The notes below the pieces were generated by a model. It searched no databases. It worked only from the letters and a program-made list of their open reading frames with translations, and was not told where the DNA came from. DNA of 64,000 bases from Sandaracinaceae bacterium (GTDB taxonomy: Bacteria; Myxococcota_A; Polyangia; Polyangiales; Sandaracinaceae): positions 1-64,000 of the forward strand of contig JAHBWG010000035.1 in assembly GCA_019637095.1 (NCBI GenBank). The letters run 5' to 3'. Shown one piece after another: positions 16,475-24,958 of this stretch (position 1 is its first letter; each line of letters begins with the position of its first letter). The translations under genes and the position numbers were made by a program.

Positions 16475-19060
16475 TCAACGGTGGAGGAAAATCGGGTTGG
16501 TGACCCCGAACGGGATCCGGCCCGGGTGCACGGGCACGAGCGGGCGCTCGCCGTACGCGGCGAAGAGCACGAAGCCGCCCGCGGCGGCGACGTCGACGTC
16601 GAGCGTGCGATCGAAGCGGACGGTGGGGACGAGCGGGTCGGCGTCCTCGGGCCGGATCGCGATGGTGTCGACGATCACGCCGTCGACGACGACGTCGAGC
16701 GCGTCGACGTCGACCCAGCTCGCAGCCTGCACGCGCACCCGCACCCCGGCGCTCGGGCCGAGCGCGCGCGCGTCGTCGCCTGGCTGCGCCTCGCCGACCC
16801 ACGCGTCGACGTAGATGCCCCCGCTGATCGTCGCGCGCCCGCCCGCGAGCGCGTCGCGCACGCCGAGCGCGGTGAGCTCGCGCGGCGCGTCGGTGCCGAG
16901 CCGCAGGCACGTGCGCGGGTAGCCCATCGGCGAGCGCGACAGCGCGTGCGAGTCGGAGCTGCCGACCGCGAACACGCGGCGCCCCGCGCGCAGGAGGCCG
17001 AGCCAGTCGGCGACGATGCCGCCGAGCTGGCTGCGCCAGTCGCGATCGTTGAACACCTCGACGAGCCCGAACTCCTCCTCCCACGCCTCGGGCCGCGCCA
17101 CGGTGCCGGTCATCGGGTCGTAGCCGGCGTAGGTGAAGTAGTTCGTGCTGCCGCGCGGGTGGTTGATGATCACGACCGGCGCGCCGGACCGCTCGCGCAC
17201 GGCGCGGAAGACCTCGGGCGGAGTGCGCGCGACGATCGGCGCGTCGGGCTCCTCGAGGGTCGGGTAGGTCTGCCAGCGCGGCGCGCCGGCGTTCACCTCG
17301 CTCGGGTCGGCCTCGAGCGGGACGACGCCCATGTGACCCCACAGCTGGAAGCTCGTCAGCTCGATCGAGCCCAGGGGGAACGCCCAGTCCTCGAGCCCGA
17401 GCTCGGCGATCTCGCGCGCGAACGAGCCGGGGTACTCGTGCTCGGAGCGCACCGGGAGCTCGAGCCCGTCCCCGACGGCGGCGCGTACCTTCTCGAGCGC
17501 GTCGTCGCCGGAGTCGTTGCTGCGGTGGGTGTGGATGTGGAAGTCGCCGCACTGGACGGCCGCGGTGTCGATCACGCGCTCGAGGACGACCGGGACCTCG
17601 ACGGTGGCGCCGTCGACCACCGTGACGAGCTCGTCGAAGAGCTCGTACTCGTAGCCGCGCGAGACGATCACGCGCACCGCGCCGGCCGGCGCGCGCAGGG
17701 TGACGTCGCCGCGCTCGGGGTAGGCGACGGTGAGGCGATCGCCGTGCGGGTCGGGCAACCCGAACGCCGCAGAGGGTCGCGGGGCGGCCCCCGCGGGCAA
17801 GGCGAGCTGCACTCGCGCAGGGAGCGCCTCGTCGGCCTCGCCGCGCACGCGCACGCGCACCCAGCCACCGGGCGCGAGCGCGAGGTCGAGCGGCCCGTCG
17901 AAGGTCGCGGCGCGCGCCGCGCTCGGCGCGTCGCCCTCGCGGAACGCGAACAGCTCGGCGCGCGCATCCGCGGGCACGGCGACGCGATAGGCGCCGTCGG
18001 CGCCGCTCCGCGTACGCGAGACGAAGCCGCCCTCGTCGCGCGCGAGCACCCACGCGCCGGCCACCCCCTCGCCCGCGGCGTCGCGCACGGTCCCGGTCAC
18101 CTCGCGGCTCGCCTCGCCGAGCGTCTCGCGCACCGCGCGGCTCAGCCCGTCGACGTCCGGCCCGCCCAGGACGAGGCGCGCGTGGTGCGTCCGGTTCGGC
18201 GCGCACGCCTGCGCGACGATCCCGCGCGTGATCACCGAGAAGAACCCGCTCACCTCGAGCCCGGCGCCGAGCGGGCGCCCGGGCGAGAGGTACGCGAAGC
18301 CCGTCCCGGCCGGATCCGCGAAGCCGAGCCAGGCCACGTCCGCGCCGGCCGCCTCGAAGCCGATGCCGCTCGCGAAGGGCGGCATCCGCGGCGTGTGCAT
18401 GAAGCCGTGCAGCGTGAAGGTCGAGCGCTCGGTCGCGGTCGGCGAGCGCAGCTCGAGGAACACGTCGACGTGCCGCGCGCCGGGCTCGAGCACGTAGTCG
18501 ATGGCGCCGGTGAACGCGCTGAAGTCCGCCGGCAGGAGGCCCGCCGTCACGCTCTCGAAGAAGGGCAGCGGTCGCATCGGCCCCTCGGCGCGCACGATCG
18601 CGGCGCCGCCGTCACTTCCGTCGGCGAGCACCGTGACGTGCGTCGTCAGCACGGTCATGCGGCCCGCGAGGATCAGGATCTCGCCGAAGTCGCCCGGCTC
18701 GACGAGCGCGCCGCGCTCGACGCGCGCGATCCCGACGGGGCGGCCGCCCCACGGATCGTAGAGGTCCGAGGCGCCCGCGTCCTCGATCACGATCGCGACG
18801 TGCTCGTTGGCGAGGACGAAGTCGCCGCCCTCCCAGACCTCGAGGCGGCTCGGGAACGCCGGGAGCTGCTCGGCGCGTACGCGACCGGCGCGCGCCTCGC
18901 CGGCCGCGACGCCGAGCGGGTCGGGGTGCCCGTCGCGCGCGCCGCGCTCGAACGCGGGGAGCTCGCACGGCCCGCCGGCGTCCTCGCGCGAGGCGTCGGG
19001 CGGGGAGTCCCCCGGGTCGCACCCGGCGAGGAGGAGCAGCACGAAGGCGAAGCGGCGCAT
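16475..19060 (-). CDS. Large lipoprotein with C-terminal PHP-type metallohydrolase domain
   Basis: 861 residues. A signal peptide with lipobox LLAGC and an Asp/Ala/Gly-rich spacer are followed by a long beta-rich N-terminal region and a carboxypeptidase-like insert (TGTVRDAAGEGVAGAWVLA). The C-terminal half is PHP/CehA-like. It carries CGDFHIHTHRSND, SEHEYPG, INHPRGSTNYF and VGSSDSHALS, which supply the His/Asp/Glu metal ligands of this superfamily. Known relatives hydrolyse phosphoesters or carbamate-like bonds. The substrate is unknown; a surface or periplasmic location is inferred. ATG 19060 is preferred over a TTG nine bases upstream because TACCCT ends eight bases before it. Confidence 0.88.
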   Translation of the reverse strand: MRRFAFVLLLLAGCDPGDSPPDASREDAGGPCELPAFERGARDGHPDPLGVAAGEARAGRVRAEQLPAFPSRLEVWEGGDFVLANEHVAIVIEDAGASDLYDPWGGRPVGIARVERGALVEPGDFGEILILAGRMTVLTTHVTVLADGSDGGAAIVRAEGPMRPLPFFESVTAGLLPADFSAFTGAIDYVLEPGARHVDVFLELRSPTATERSTFTLHGFMHTPRMPPFASGIGFEAAGADVAWLGFADPAGTGFAYLSPGRPLGAGLEVSGFFSVITRGIVAQACAPNRTHHARLVLGGPDVDGLSRAVRETLGEASREVTGTVRDAAGEGVAGAWVLARDEGGFVSRTRSGADGAYRVAVPADARAELFAFREGDAPSAARAATFDGPLDLALAPGGWVRVRVRGEADEALPARVQLALPAGAAPRPSAAFGLPDPHGDRLTVAYPERGDVTLRAPAGAVRVIVSRGYEYELFDELVTVVDGATVEVPVVLERVIDTAAVQCGDFHIHTHRSNDSGDDALEKVRAAVGDGLELPVRSEHEYPGSFAREIAELGLEDWAFPLGSIELTSFQLWGHMGVVPLEADPSEVNAGAPRWQTYPTLEEPDAPIVARTPPEVFRAVRERSGAPVVIINHPRGSTNYFTYAGYDPMTGTVARPEAWEEEFGLVEVFNDRDWRSQLGGIVADWLGLLRAGRRVFAVGSSDSHALSRSPMGYPRTCLRLGTDAPRELTALGVRDALAGGRATISGGIYVDAWVGEAQPGDDARALGPSAGVRVRVQAASWVDVDALDVVVDGVIVDTIAIRPEDADPLVPTVRFDRTLDVDVAAAGGFVLFAAYGERPLVPVHPGRIPFGVTNPIFLHR

Positions 19061-19068
19061 ATCCGCCA

Positions 19069-19074
19069 AGGGTA
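19069..19074 (-). promoter_or_regulatory. -10-like hexamer TACCCT
   Basis: TACCCT ends eight bases before the ATG at 19060; no ribosome binding site is visible. It supports that start over the upstream TTG, which overlaps the hexamer. Confidence 0.5.
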
Positions 19075-19185
19075 CTCGCCGTCACACGTTCGTCACAGTG
19101 TGAGGGACGCCCGAGACGCGACGAGCGCCCGCGGCCGACGGCCGGGGCGCTCGCAGCGAGCTCTCTTGCCGATGGACGCGTGGTC

Positions 19186-19878
19186 TCAGCGCGCCGCGAG
19201 CGTCTGCTCGGTGCTCACCTCGACGCGGCGCAGGCCGCCGACGAGCTCGCGCAGGTGCGCCTCGCCGAGGAACGACCACACCTGGTAGACGCAGCCCTGG
19301 CCGTTGATCGTCAGCGTCGCGGCCGCGACCTGCTCGCCGTCCGCCGGCGGCTCGACCTCGAGGTGGCTGCCGTCCGCGAAGGTCGGCACGGGCCCCTCGT
19401 CGGAGGAGAGCTCGTCCGGGCTCATCGCCGTGCCCGCGACGCCGAAGACGCCGCGGCCGCAGCGCGCGCAGGCGTCGCCGTGCGCGCTCAGGCCGGGCAT
19501 GCCGGGCCGGTCGAACTCGACGGCCCAGCCGCCCTCGATCATCCGCGAGACGCGCGCGCGCGCCTCACCCGCCGTCGCGAGCGCGACCGGCGCGCACACG
19601 CCGCGGTTGTCGGCCGTCGCCCACGCGCTCAGCACGGCGCTCGGCACCGCGTCCATCGCGAGCGGAGGGCTCGACCACGGCGCCTCCGGCAGTCCCGTCG
19701 TGTCGAAGCTCGGCCGCGCGATCGCCTCGTCGATCGGGGCCGCGAAGGCCACCGGCTCACCACCGGCGAGCGCCGCGAACGGGTTGGCCGGCGTCATCGT
19801 CGCCGGCGGGGGGCTGCTCGCGCAGCCGAACGACACCATCACCGCCGCGAGGATCGCGGCGCTCTGCCACTTGCGCAT
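19186..19878 (-). CDS. Lipoprotein, unrecognised
   Basis: 230 residues. Lipobox SFGC at about residues 16-19 is followed by a Pro/Ala-rich spacer and a globular domain with two cysteine pairs (GVCAPVAL, DACARCGRGVFG, GQGCVYQVW). I recognise no family. GGAGGAA lies six bases before the ATG. It is divergent from a methyltransferase gene and ends upstream of a GC-rich inverted repeat (about 19122-19155) that could terminate its transcript. Probably periplasmic or outer-membrane facing. Confidence 0.8.
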   Translation of the reverse strand: MRKWQSAAILAAVMVSFGCASSPPPATMTPANPFAALAGGEPVAFAAPIDEAIARPSFDTTGLPEAPWSSPPLAMDAVPSAVLSAWATADNRGVCAPVALATAGEARARVSRMIEGGWAVEFDRPGMPGLSAHGDACARCGRGVFGVAGTAMSPDELSSDEGPVPTFADGSHLEVEPPADGEQVAAATLTINGQGCVYQVWSFLGEAHLRELVGGLRRVEVSTEQTLAAR

Positions 19879-19983
19879 CGGATGTTCCTCCCTGTACGAG
19901 AGCCGCGGGTCGCCCACCTCGCCGACTGCTCGGCCACTCAGATACGCGACTCCGATCGAGGACGTGAAATTCCCGGCGAACGA

Positions 19984-20715
19984 ATGACCCCCGACGAAGC
20001 CCGCCTCTACTCCCTCGTGCACGACGGCGCGCCCGGCGACGTCGCGTTCTACCAGCGCCTCGCGAGAGGCGCGGGCCGCGTCCTCGAGCTCGGCTGCGGC
20101 TGGGGCCGCGTCGCGTCGCAGCTCGACGCGCGCGAGGTGATCGGCCTCGACGCAGACCCCGGGATGCTGGCGCTCGCCGCGGCGCATGGCTTCACCGCGG
20201 TCGAAGGCGACATGCGCTCGTTCGAGCTCGGCGTGTTCGACCTCGTGATCGTCCCGTTCACCGGGATCTACTGCCTCACGACGGAAGACGATTTGCGAGC
20301 TTGCCTCGCGTCGGTCCGCCGCGCGCTCGCGCCGCGCGGGCGGCTCGTCTTCGACGCGTACGCGGCGGATCGCTTCCACGAAGAGTCGCTGCCCGAGGAC
20401 TACCCCGACGATCTGTTCGAGCTCGTCGCCGAGATCGAGGACGAGGGCGAGCCGCTGCTCGTCTACGAGGCGAGCACCTGGGACCGCCCGACCCGCCGCG
20501 TGGACGCGCGCTACGCCTACGAGCGCGCGCGCGACGGCGCCCGGATCGCGGAGCTCGTGGTCGGTCATCGTTACTTGCTCACGACGGAGCTCGCCCCGCT
20601 CCTCGCGCGCGCCGGCCTCGCGCTCGAGACGCTCGCCGGCTCGTTCGAGGGCGAGCCGTTCGAGCCGGCGCGCTCGGGCTCGATCGTCGTCACCGCTTGC
20701 CGCGACGACGCCTAG
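19984..20715 (+). CDS. Class I SAM-dependent methyltransferase
   Basis: 243 residues. Motif I VLELGCGWGR (about 34-43) binds SAM. The acidic post-I residue lies in VIGLDADPGM, motif II in FDLVIVPFTGIY, and motif III-like RGRLVFDAYAAD follows. The C-terminal half (RVDARYAYERARDG, VGHRYLLTTEL) resembles small-molecule methyltransferases of the ubiquinone/sarcosine type. The acceptor is unknown. The downstream oxidoreductase begins 18 bases after the stop with its own AGGAGGG, so the two are probably co-transcribed. Confidence 0.88.
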   Translation: MTPDEARLYSLVHDGAPGDVAFYQRLARGAGRVLELGCGWGRVASQLDAREVIGLDADPGMLALAAAHGFTAVEGDMRSFELGVFDLVIVPFTGIYCLTTEDDLRACLASVRRALAPRGRLVFDAYAADRFHEESLPEDYPDDLFELVAEIEDEGEPLLVYEASTWDRPTRRVDARYAYERARDGARIAELVVGHRYLLTTELAPLLARAGLALETLAGSFEGEPFEPARSGSIVVTACRDDA

Positions 20716-20733
20716 GACTTAGGAGGGAGCGCC

Positions 20734-21753
20734 ATGCGAGCGATCTGGATCCGGAAGCATGGGGGCCCCGGGGTCCTCGAGGTGCGCGAGACGCCTGACC
20801 CGGAGCCGGGCCCCGGCGCGGTGCGCGTGCGCGCGAAGGCGTGCGGGCTGAACTTCGCCGAGGTGAGCGCGCGCCAGGGGATCTACCCCGACGCGCCCAA
20901 GCCCCCGTGCATCGTCGGCTACGAGGGCGCGGGCGTGGTCGACGCGGTCGGCGAGGGCGTCGACGACATCGCGCTCGGCACCCGGGTGATGTTCATCTCG
21001 CGCTTCGGGGGACACTCGGACACGGTGGTCGTCGAGCGCCACCAGCTCGTGCCGATCCCCGACGCGCTCTCGTTCGAGGACGCGGCGGCGATGCCGGTGA
21101 ACTACCTCACCGCGCACCAGATGCTCTTCCGCGTGCGGCGCCTCGCGCCGGGCGATCACGTGCTCATCCACGCGGCGGCGGGCGGCGTCGGCACGGCGGT
21201 GCTGCAGCTCTGCCAGACCGTCGAGGACGTGACCACCTACGGGACCGCGTCGGCGCGCAAACACGACTACGTGCGATCGCAGGGTTGCGATCACCCGATC
21301 GACTACCGCTCGACCGACTACGTCGCGGCCGTGCGCGAGCTGACCGGCGGCGCGGGCCTCGATCTGGTGTGCGACGCGCGCGGCGGCGCGGACTGGAAGA
21401 AGGGCTACTCGCTCCTCAAGCCCGGCGGGATGCTGATCTGCTTCGGGCTCGCCAACGCGAGCCAGGCCGGGTCGCGGAGCCTGATCCGCGTGGCCGGGCA
21501 GCTCCTGGCCACGCCGCGCTACAGCCCGATCGCGCTCATGGGCGACAACCGCGCGGTCGCCGGCGTGAACCTCGGCGCGATGTGGGAGCACCGAGCCCAC
21601 ATCCAAGACGGCCTCCAGCGCATCGTCGCGTACTGGGAGGCCGGCCAGGCGCGGCCGCACATCGACTCGACGTTCCCGTTCGAGCAGGCGGGCGAGGCCC
21701 ACGGCCGGCTCGAGCACGCAGAGAACGTCGGCAAGGTCCTGCTCGTCCCCTGA
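20734..21753 (+). CDS. Zinc-independent MDR oxidoreductase (quinone oxidoreductase/VAT-1-like)
   Basis: 339 residues, the usual size of medium-chain dehydrogenases. The N-terminal GroES-like domain (ETPDPEPGPGAVRVR, GLNFAEVSARQG, GYEGAGVV) has no catalytic zinc ligands. The Rossmann domain has HAAAGGVGTAVLQLC, the NAD(P)H-binding AxxGGVG motif, and later PGGMLICFGLAN. This pattern belongs to NADPH:quinone oxidoreductases and VAT-1-like proteins, which reduce quinones or enones. AGGAGGG is six bases before the ATG. A hairpin follows the stop. Confidence 0.9.
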   Translation: MRAIWIRKHGGPGVLEVRETPDPEPGPGAVRVRAKACGLNFAEVSARQGIYPDAPKPPCIVGYEGAGVVDAVGEGVDDIALGTRVMFISRFGGHSDTVVVERHQLVPIPDALSFEDAAAMPVNYLTAHQMLFRVRRLAPGDHVLIHAAAGGVGTAVLQLCQTVEDVTTYGTASARKHDYVRSQGCDHPIDYRSTDYVAAVRELTGGAGLDLVCDARGGADWKKGYSLLKPGGMLICFGLANASQAGSRSLIRVAGQLLATPRYSPIALMGDNRAVAGVNLGAMWEHRAHIQDGLQRIVAYWEAGQARPHIDSTFPFEQAGEAHGRLEHAENVGKVLLVP

Positions 21754-21770
21754 CGGCGGCTTCGAAACGG

Positions 21771-21802
21771 ACGAGGCGCCTCGATCGCTCGAAGCGCCTC
21801 GT
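21771..21802. terminator. Hairpin between convergent genes
   Basis: Perfect 9-base stem ACGAGGCGC/GCGCCTCGT with a 14-base loop, between the stop at 21753 (+) and the stop at 21818 (-), followed on the plus strand by TTCTC. It can serve both directions. Confidence 0.65.
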
Positions 21803-21817
21803 TCTCGCGCGCCGCGC

Positions 21818-22921
21818 TCAGGGCGCGAGGTTGATGTTCACGCGGAACGCGCCCGCGTCGAAGTTCGAGCAACCCTTCACGTGCACGATCACCATCTGGC
21901 CCGACGTCATCGCGAGGCTCAGGCGCGAACGGAACCCGATGTCGGGCGTGCCGCTCGCGTCGTCGTTGCACGCGAGCTCGGTCCCGCCGCACGTGTCGCT
22001 GAGCGCGAGCACGGTGTCGAAGCCGCTCCCGTTCGTATCGAACACGTAGGTCCCGTCAGCCGGCGCGGCCCACGCGAACGCGCGGTCGGCCGCGGTGTCG
22101 TCGCAGAAGAACGAGCTCGCGCACGAGAGCACGACGTCGCTACCGCCGCCCGTGGTGTCGCCCATGAAGACCGCGGCGCCGGTCGCGCTCGAGACGGTCG
22201 CGTTCTCGGGGCAGGTCGACGGCGTCGTGCCGATGACGTTCGTCTCGACGCACGTGCCCAGCATGGTCCCGAACTCGCTCGGGAGCGTCGGGCACAGTGA
22301 CACCGCGTCGAACTCGTCGTCGTCGCAGATCTCGAGGAGGTCCTCGTCGCAGGCCACGCTGGCCGCGCACGTGACGTACGCCTCGCGCGCCATCGCGCGG
22401 CACTCGATGGACGCCATGGCGCCGGTCACCGCCGCGTAGACCGTGTCCTGGCACGCGTCGACGGCGGGGTTGCGCCCGAAGGCCGCGCACTCGGCCGCGT
22501 CGGCGTAGCCCGTGAAGTCGCACATGCAGTAGTGCGCCGTGAGCGCGCGCGACGCGTCGCGGAAGCGCGCGATCCCGCTCGGCATCCCGGCGTCGGTGCC
22601 CGCGTCGGTCTCGCCCGCGTCGGTCCCCGCGTCGGTCTCGCCCGCGTCGGTCTCGCCCGCGTCGGTCTCGCCCGCGTCGGTCTCGCCCGCGTCGGTCTCA
22701 CCCGCGTCCATGCCGCCGCCGGCGTCCTCGGAGGGGCCCGCGTCCACGCCGGGGCCGGCGTCCATGCCGGTCGGGCCGGCGTCGGTCCCGGCGCCGGCGT
22801 CCGAGCCGCTCGGGCCGGCGTCCGTGCCGCCGCCGCCGTCGCAGCCGAGCGGCGCGAGGCCGAGCACTGCGCACAGGATCAAGGGAAGTTGACGATGAAT
22901 GGAGGTCTGGATCGAGAGCAT
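21818..22921 (-). CDS. Lipoprotein with Asp-Ala-Gly repeat spacer and PPC-like domain
   Basis: 367 residues. Signal peptide with lipobox PLGC (about 23-26), then about 80 residues of DAG/ETDAG repeats. A cysteine-rich region (HYCMCDFTGY, CDEDLLEICDDDEF) follows, and a C-terminal beta sandwich has the pre-peptidase C-terminal pattern FAWAAPADGTYVFDT, FDTVLALSDTCGG and CNDDASG. Such proteins are typically outer-membrane or surface lipoproteins of this group; the role is unknown. ATG 22921 is chosen because the signal peptide begins there; an upstream in-frame start would give an implausible leader. Confidence 0.85.
   Translation of the reverse strand: MLSIQTSIHRQLPLILCAVLGLAPLGCDGGGGTDAGPSGSDAGAGTDAGPTGMDAGPGVDAGPSEDAGGGMDAGETDAGETDAGETDAGETDAGETDAGTDAGETDAGTDAGMPSGIARFRDASRALTAHYCMCDFTGYADAAECAAFGRNPAVDACQDTVYAAVTGAMASIECRAMAREAYVTCAASVACDEDLLEICDDDEFDAVSLCPTLPSEFGTMLGTCVETNVIGTTPSTCPENATVSSATGAAVFMGDTTGGGSDVVLSCASSFFCDDTAADRAFAWAAPADGTYVFDTNGSGFDTVLALSDTCGGTELACNDDASGTPDIGFRSRLSLAMTSGQMVIVHVKGCSNFDAGAFRVNINLAP
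22631..22705 (-). repeat. Five tandem 15-base units inside the lipoprotein gene
   Basis: Unit GTCGGTCTCGCCCGC on the plus strand, five copies, the last with one change. Degenerate copies flank it. In frame it encodes a repeated DAGET pentapeptide, so copy-number change lengthens the spacer without a frameshift. Confidence 0.9.
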
Positions 22922-22964
22922 CCGGCCGGTATGGACCGGCGCGCCGCGCCGTGCCACCGAAATG

Positions 22965-23783
22965 TCACACGGACGGCCCCTCGCTCGCCGGCTCGGCCCC
23001 GCGCGCTCGCTCGCGGATCTTGGTGAGCGGGCGGCCCGCCCGCGCGCGCTCGCTGACCTCGATCCAGTCCTCCCACTGCGTGCCGAAGATCGCGTCCATC
23101 CACGCGGTCGCGAACCCGTAGTGGCGGTCGAAGCGCGCGTGATGGAGCGCGTGGTACGCGATGGGGTTCGAGAAGAGCCGGCTGCCCCAGCGCGTCGAGG
23201 TCGGCGCGGGCATGAGCTCGGCGTTCGCGTGCCCGACGATGTTCCCGTACCAGGCGAAGGTCAGGAACGCGAGGTAGCCCCACACCCCGACGCCGCCCGC
23301 GAGCGAGCCGACGACGAGCGGGCCGAGGAAGCCGACCACCCAACCGATCGCCTCGAGCGGGCTCATCGAGAACCCGGTGAGCGGCGTCGTCACCAGCGAC
23401 TCGTGGTGCCAGCGGTGGATGAAGAAGAGCGGGCGCAGGTGCATCGCGCGGTGCAGGAACCAATAGAAGGCCTGGAAGCCGATCATCGAGCCGAAGAACG
23501 TCGCGACCTCGAGCAGCGCGCCCTCCCCTGCGCGCAGCCAGCCCGACGCGAGGAGCGCCGCCGCCGAAGGGATCCACACGGCGTGGAACAGCGCCGTGCC
23601 GAGCGCCTCGGTGCGGAGCTGCCCGCGCTTGAGGGGCACGGCGAAGATCGCGCGCCCGCGCCGCTGCATCGCCCGCTCGGCCGAGAAGCCCGCCGCGAGG
23701 CTGAAGAGGGTGAGCCCGATCGAGTACGCCGCGACCAGCGCGAGCGCCTCCGCGAATCCGAGCGAGGTGAGCCAGCTCCCCAC
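22965..23783 (-). CDS. Sterol desaturase / fatty acid hydroxylase superfamily protein
   Basis: 272 residues, polytopic membrane protein with four to five helices. The di-iron histidine boxes are intact: HRAMH (111-115), HRWHH (123-127), a lone H185 in GHANAEL and HALHHARFDRHYG (211-223). This fold hydroxylates or desaturates sterols, carotenoids or acyl chains using oxygen. The substrate is not predictable. The start is a GTG at 23783 without a clear ribosome binding site. Repeat copy C lies just upstream. Confidence 0.9.
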   Translation of the reverse strand: MGSWLTSLGFAEALALVAAYSIGLTLFSLAAGFSAERAMQRRGRAIFAVPLKRGQLRTEALGTALFHAVWIPSAAALLASGWLRAGEGALLEVATFFGSMIGFQAFYWFLHRAMHLRPLFFIHRWHHESLVTTPLTGFSMSPLEAIGWVVGFLGPLVVGSLAGGVGVWGYLAFLTFAWYGNIVGHANAELMPAPTSTRWGSRLFSNPIAYHALHHARFDRHYGFATAWMDAIFGTQWEDWIEVSERARAGRPLTKIRERARGAEPASEGPSV

Positions 23784-23846
23784 GACGCCCGGAGGATGGG
23801 CTCGGTCGGCCCCCGAGGGAAGGCCCCGCGATCGAGCGGGCGGCGC

Positions 23847-23913
23847 GCTCGAAGACCGTCGACTGATCGCGCACGCACGCGCCTTCCCCGGCGACGAGGA
23901 GGGTTGGAACGTG
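23847..23913 (-). repeat. Dispersed intergenic repeat, copy C (shortened)
   Basis: Minus-strand copy bounded by CACGTTCCAAC and CGACGGTCTTCGAGC. Its interior is shorter than in copies A and B and keeps the GCGCGATCA block. It lies between two minus-strand genes. Confidence 0.65.
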
Positions 23914-23933
23914 AGAACGACGCCTGCGCCAAC

Positions 23934-24548
23934 TCACCCGCCGGCGATGAGCGCCTTGGCGAGCGCGGCCCAGCGATCCGACTCCGCGCGCTCCTGGTCG
24001 GCGCGCTCGAGCAGGATGAGCTCGTGCTTGCGGAGCGGCGTCGGGCCGTCGGGATCGGGCGCGTGCAGCCAGAGCTTGTGCGCGCGGCGCCGGTGGTACT
24101 CGGACAGCGTGCGCGCCACGACGATCGAGGCGGCGCTGTCGATCGGATCGCCGAACCCCTCGGGGAGCTTCGTGTAGCGGCCGATGCGCGTGACATCGAC
24201 GCCCGCGAGGAAGGAGAGCCGCCGCAGATCCGCGAGCGTCGCGTGCGGGAGCACCTCGCCGCGGTCGAGGTCCATGCCGACCTTGCGCGCGTCGAGGATC
24301 ACCTCCCGCCGCAGATCCGCGTCGGCGAGGTCGAGCACCATCTCGCGCACGGGCTCCTCGACGCGCACGCGCTCGAGGCCGCGGAGCTTGCCGGCGACCT
24401 TGGTGACGCCCGCGACCGCGGCGCGCCAGCGGAACCGCTCGGGCACGCGCTGGCGCACGACCCGCACCGCACCCTGCATCTCGTTGCGACGCACGTGGTA
24501 GTGCGCCGCGTCCGTGACCCGAGATCCGGAGTTCATGGTCGGGGTCAT
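23934..24548 (-). CDS. Helical cytoplasmic protein, unrecognised
   Basis: 204 residues, rich in Arg, Leu and Glu, predicted largely helical, no signal peptide or membrane segment. Notable stretches are VLDLADADLRREVILDARK, LADLRRLSFLAGVDV and ASIVVARTLSEYHRRRAHK. I do not recognise a family. An alternative ATG at 24536 would shorten it by four residues. It is divergent from a small membrane-protein gene 63 bases away. Confidence 0.7.
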   Translation of the reverse strand: MTPTMNSGSRVTDAAHYHVRRNEMQGAVRVVRQRVPERFRWRAAVAGVTKVAGKLRGLERVRVEEPVREMVLDLADADLRREVILDARKVGMDLDRGEVLPHATLADLRRLSFLAGVDVTRIGRYTKLPEGFGDPIDSAASIVVARTLSEYHRRRAHKLWLHAPDPDGPTPLRKHELILLERADQERAESDRWAALAKALIAGG

Positions 24549-24611
24549 CGCTCGCCGGCGCGCTCCTCGTCAAAAAAACGGCGCCGCCTCGGCTCGTGCT
24601 ATGTCGTGCCC

Positions 24612-24839
24612 ATGAAGCTCGACGCACGGACCACCGGAGGGCTGGCCGCCGCAGGAGGCGCGATCTTCATCGCGCTCGCGTTCGGCGCCCCGCGCCTGGG
24701 CTCACTCGTCGACGAGTGGGTACGGCCACCGCACCTGCTCTTCGACTGCTGCAGCTGCTTCGGCATCGTCGCGCTCGTGCTCCCGCTCGGGCTCCTCGCG
24801 CTCGCGTTGATGCGCAAGCCGCCCGACGCGCCGCGCTGA
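24612..24839 (+). CDS. Small membrane protein with two helices
   Basis: 75 residues with two hydrophobic segments (about 9-28 and 48-66) separated by a loop containing CCSCFG. The C-terminus is basic and Pro-rich. No family recognised. A TATGTC hexamer at 24600-24605 lies six bases before the ATG and there is no ribosome binding site. Small size and lack of homology knowledge make this a moderate call. Confidence 0.6.
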   Translation: MKLDARTTGGLAAAGGAIFIALAFGAPRLGSLVDEWVRPPHLLFDCCSCFGIVALVLPLGLLALALMRKPPDAPR

Positions 24840-24848
24840 GCTCGCGGA

Positions 24849-24954
24849 GGAGCACGTTCCAACGATCGGGCCCCCTCGGCCATCGCTGCGCGATGACCTG
24901 GCTCGATGGGGCGCTCGATCGCGTGGGCGCACGATCGAGCGACGGTCTTCGAGC
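24849..24954 (+). repeat. Dispersed intergenic repeat, copy B
   Basis: Begins GGAGCACGTTCCAAC and ends CGACGGTCTTCGAGC, with internal CGGCCATCGCTGCG and GGCTCGATGG blocks shared with copy A. It fills the gap between two convergent genes. Confidence 0.7.
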
Positions 24955-24958
24955 CTTG

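Noticed and set aside
16415-19288. Very long plus-strand frame opposite the PHP lipoprotein
   Set aside because: Low-complexity Arg/Ala/Glu sequence with no domain motifs; the minus-strand frame carries a lipobox and PHP motifs.
22592-22705. Tandem repeat considered as a CRISPR array
   Set aside because: Units are contiguous, 15 bases, in frame and without unique spacers; it is protein-coding.
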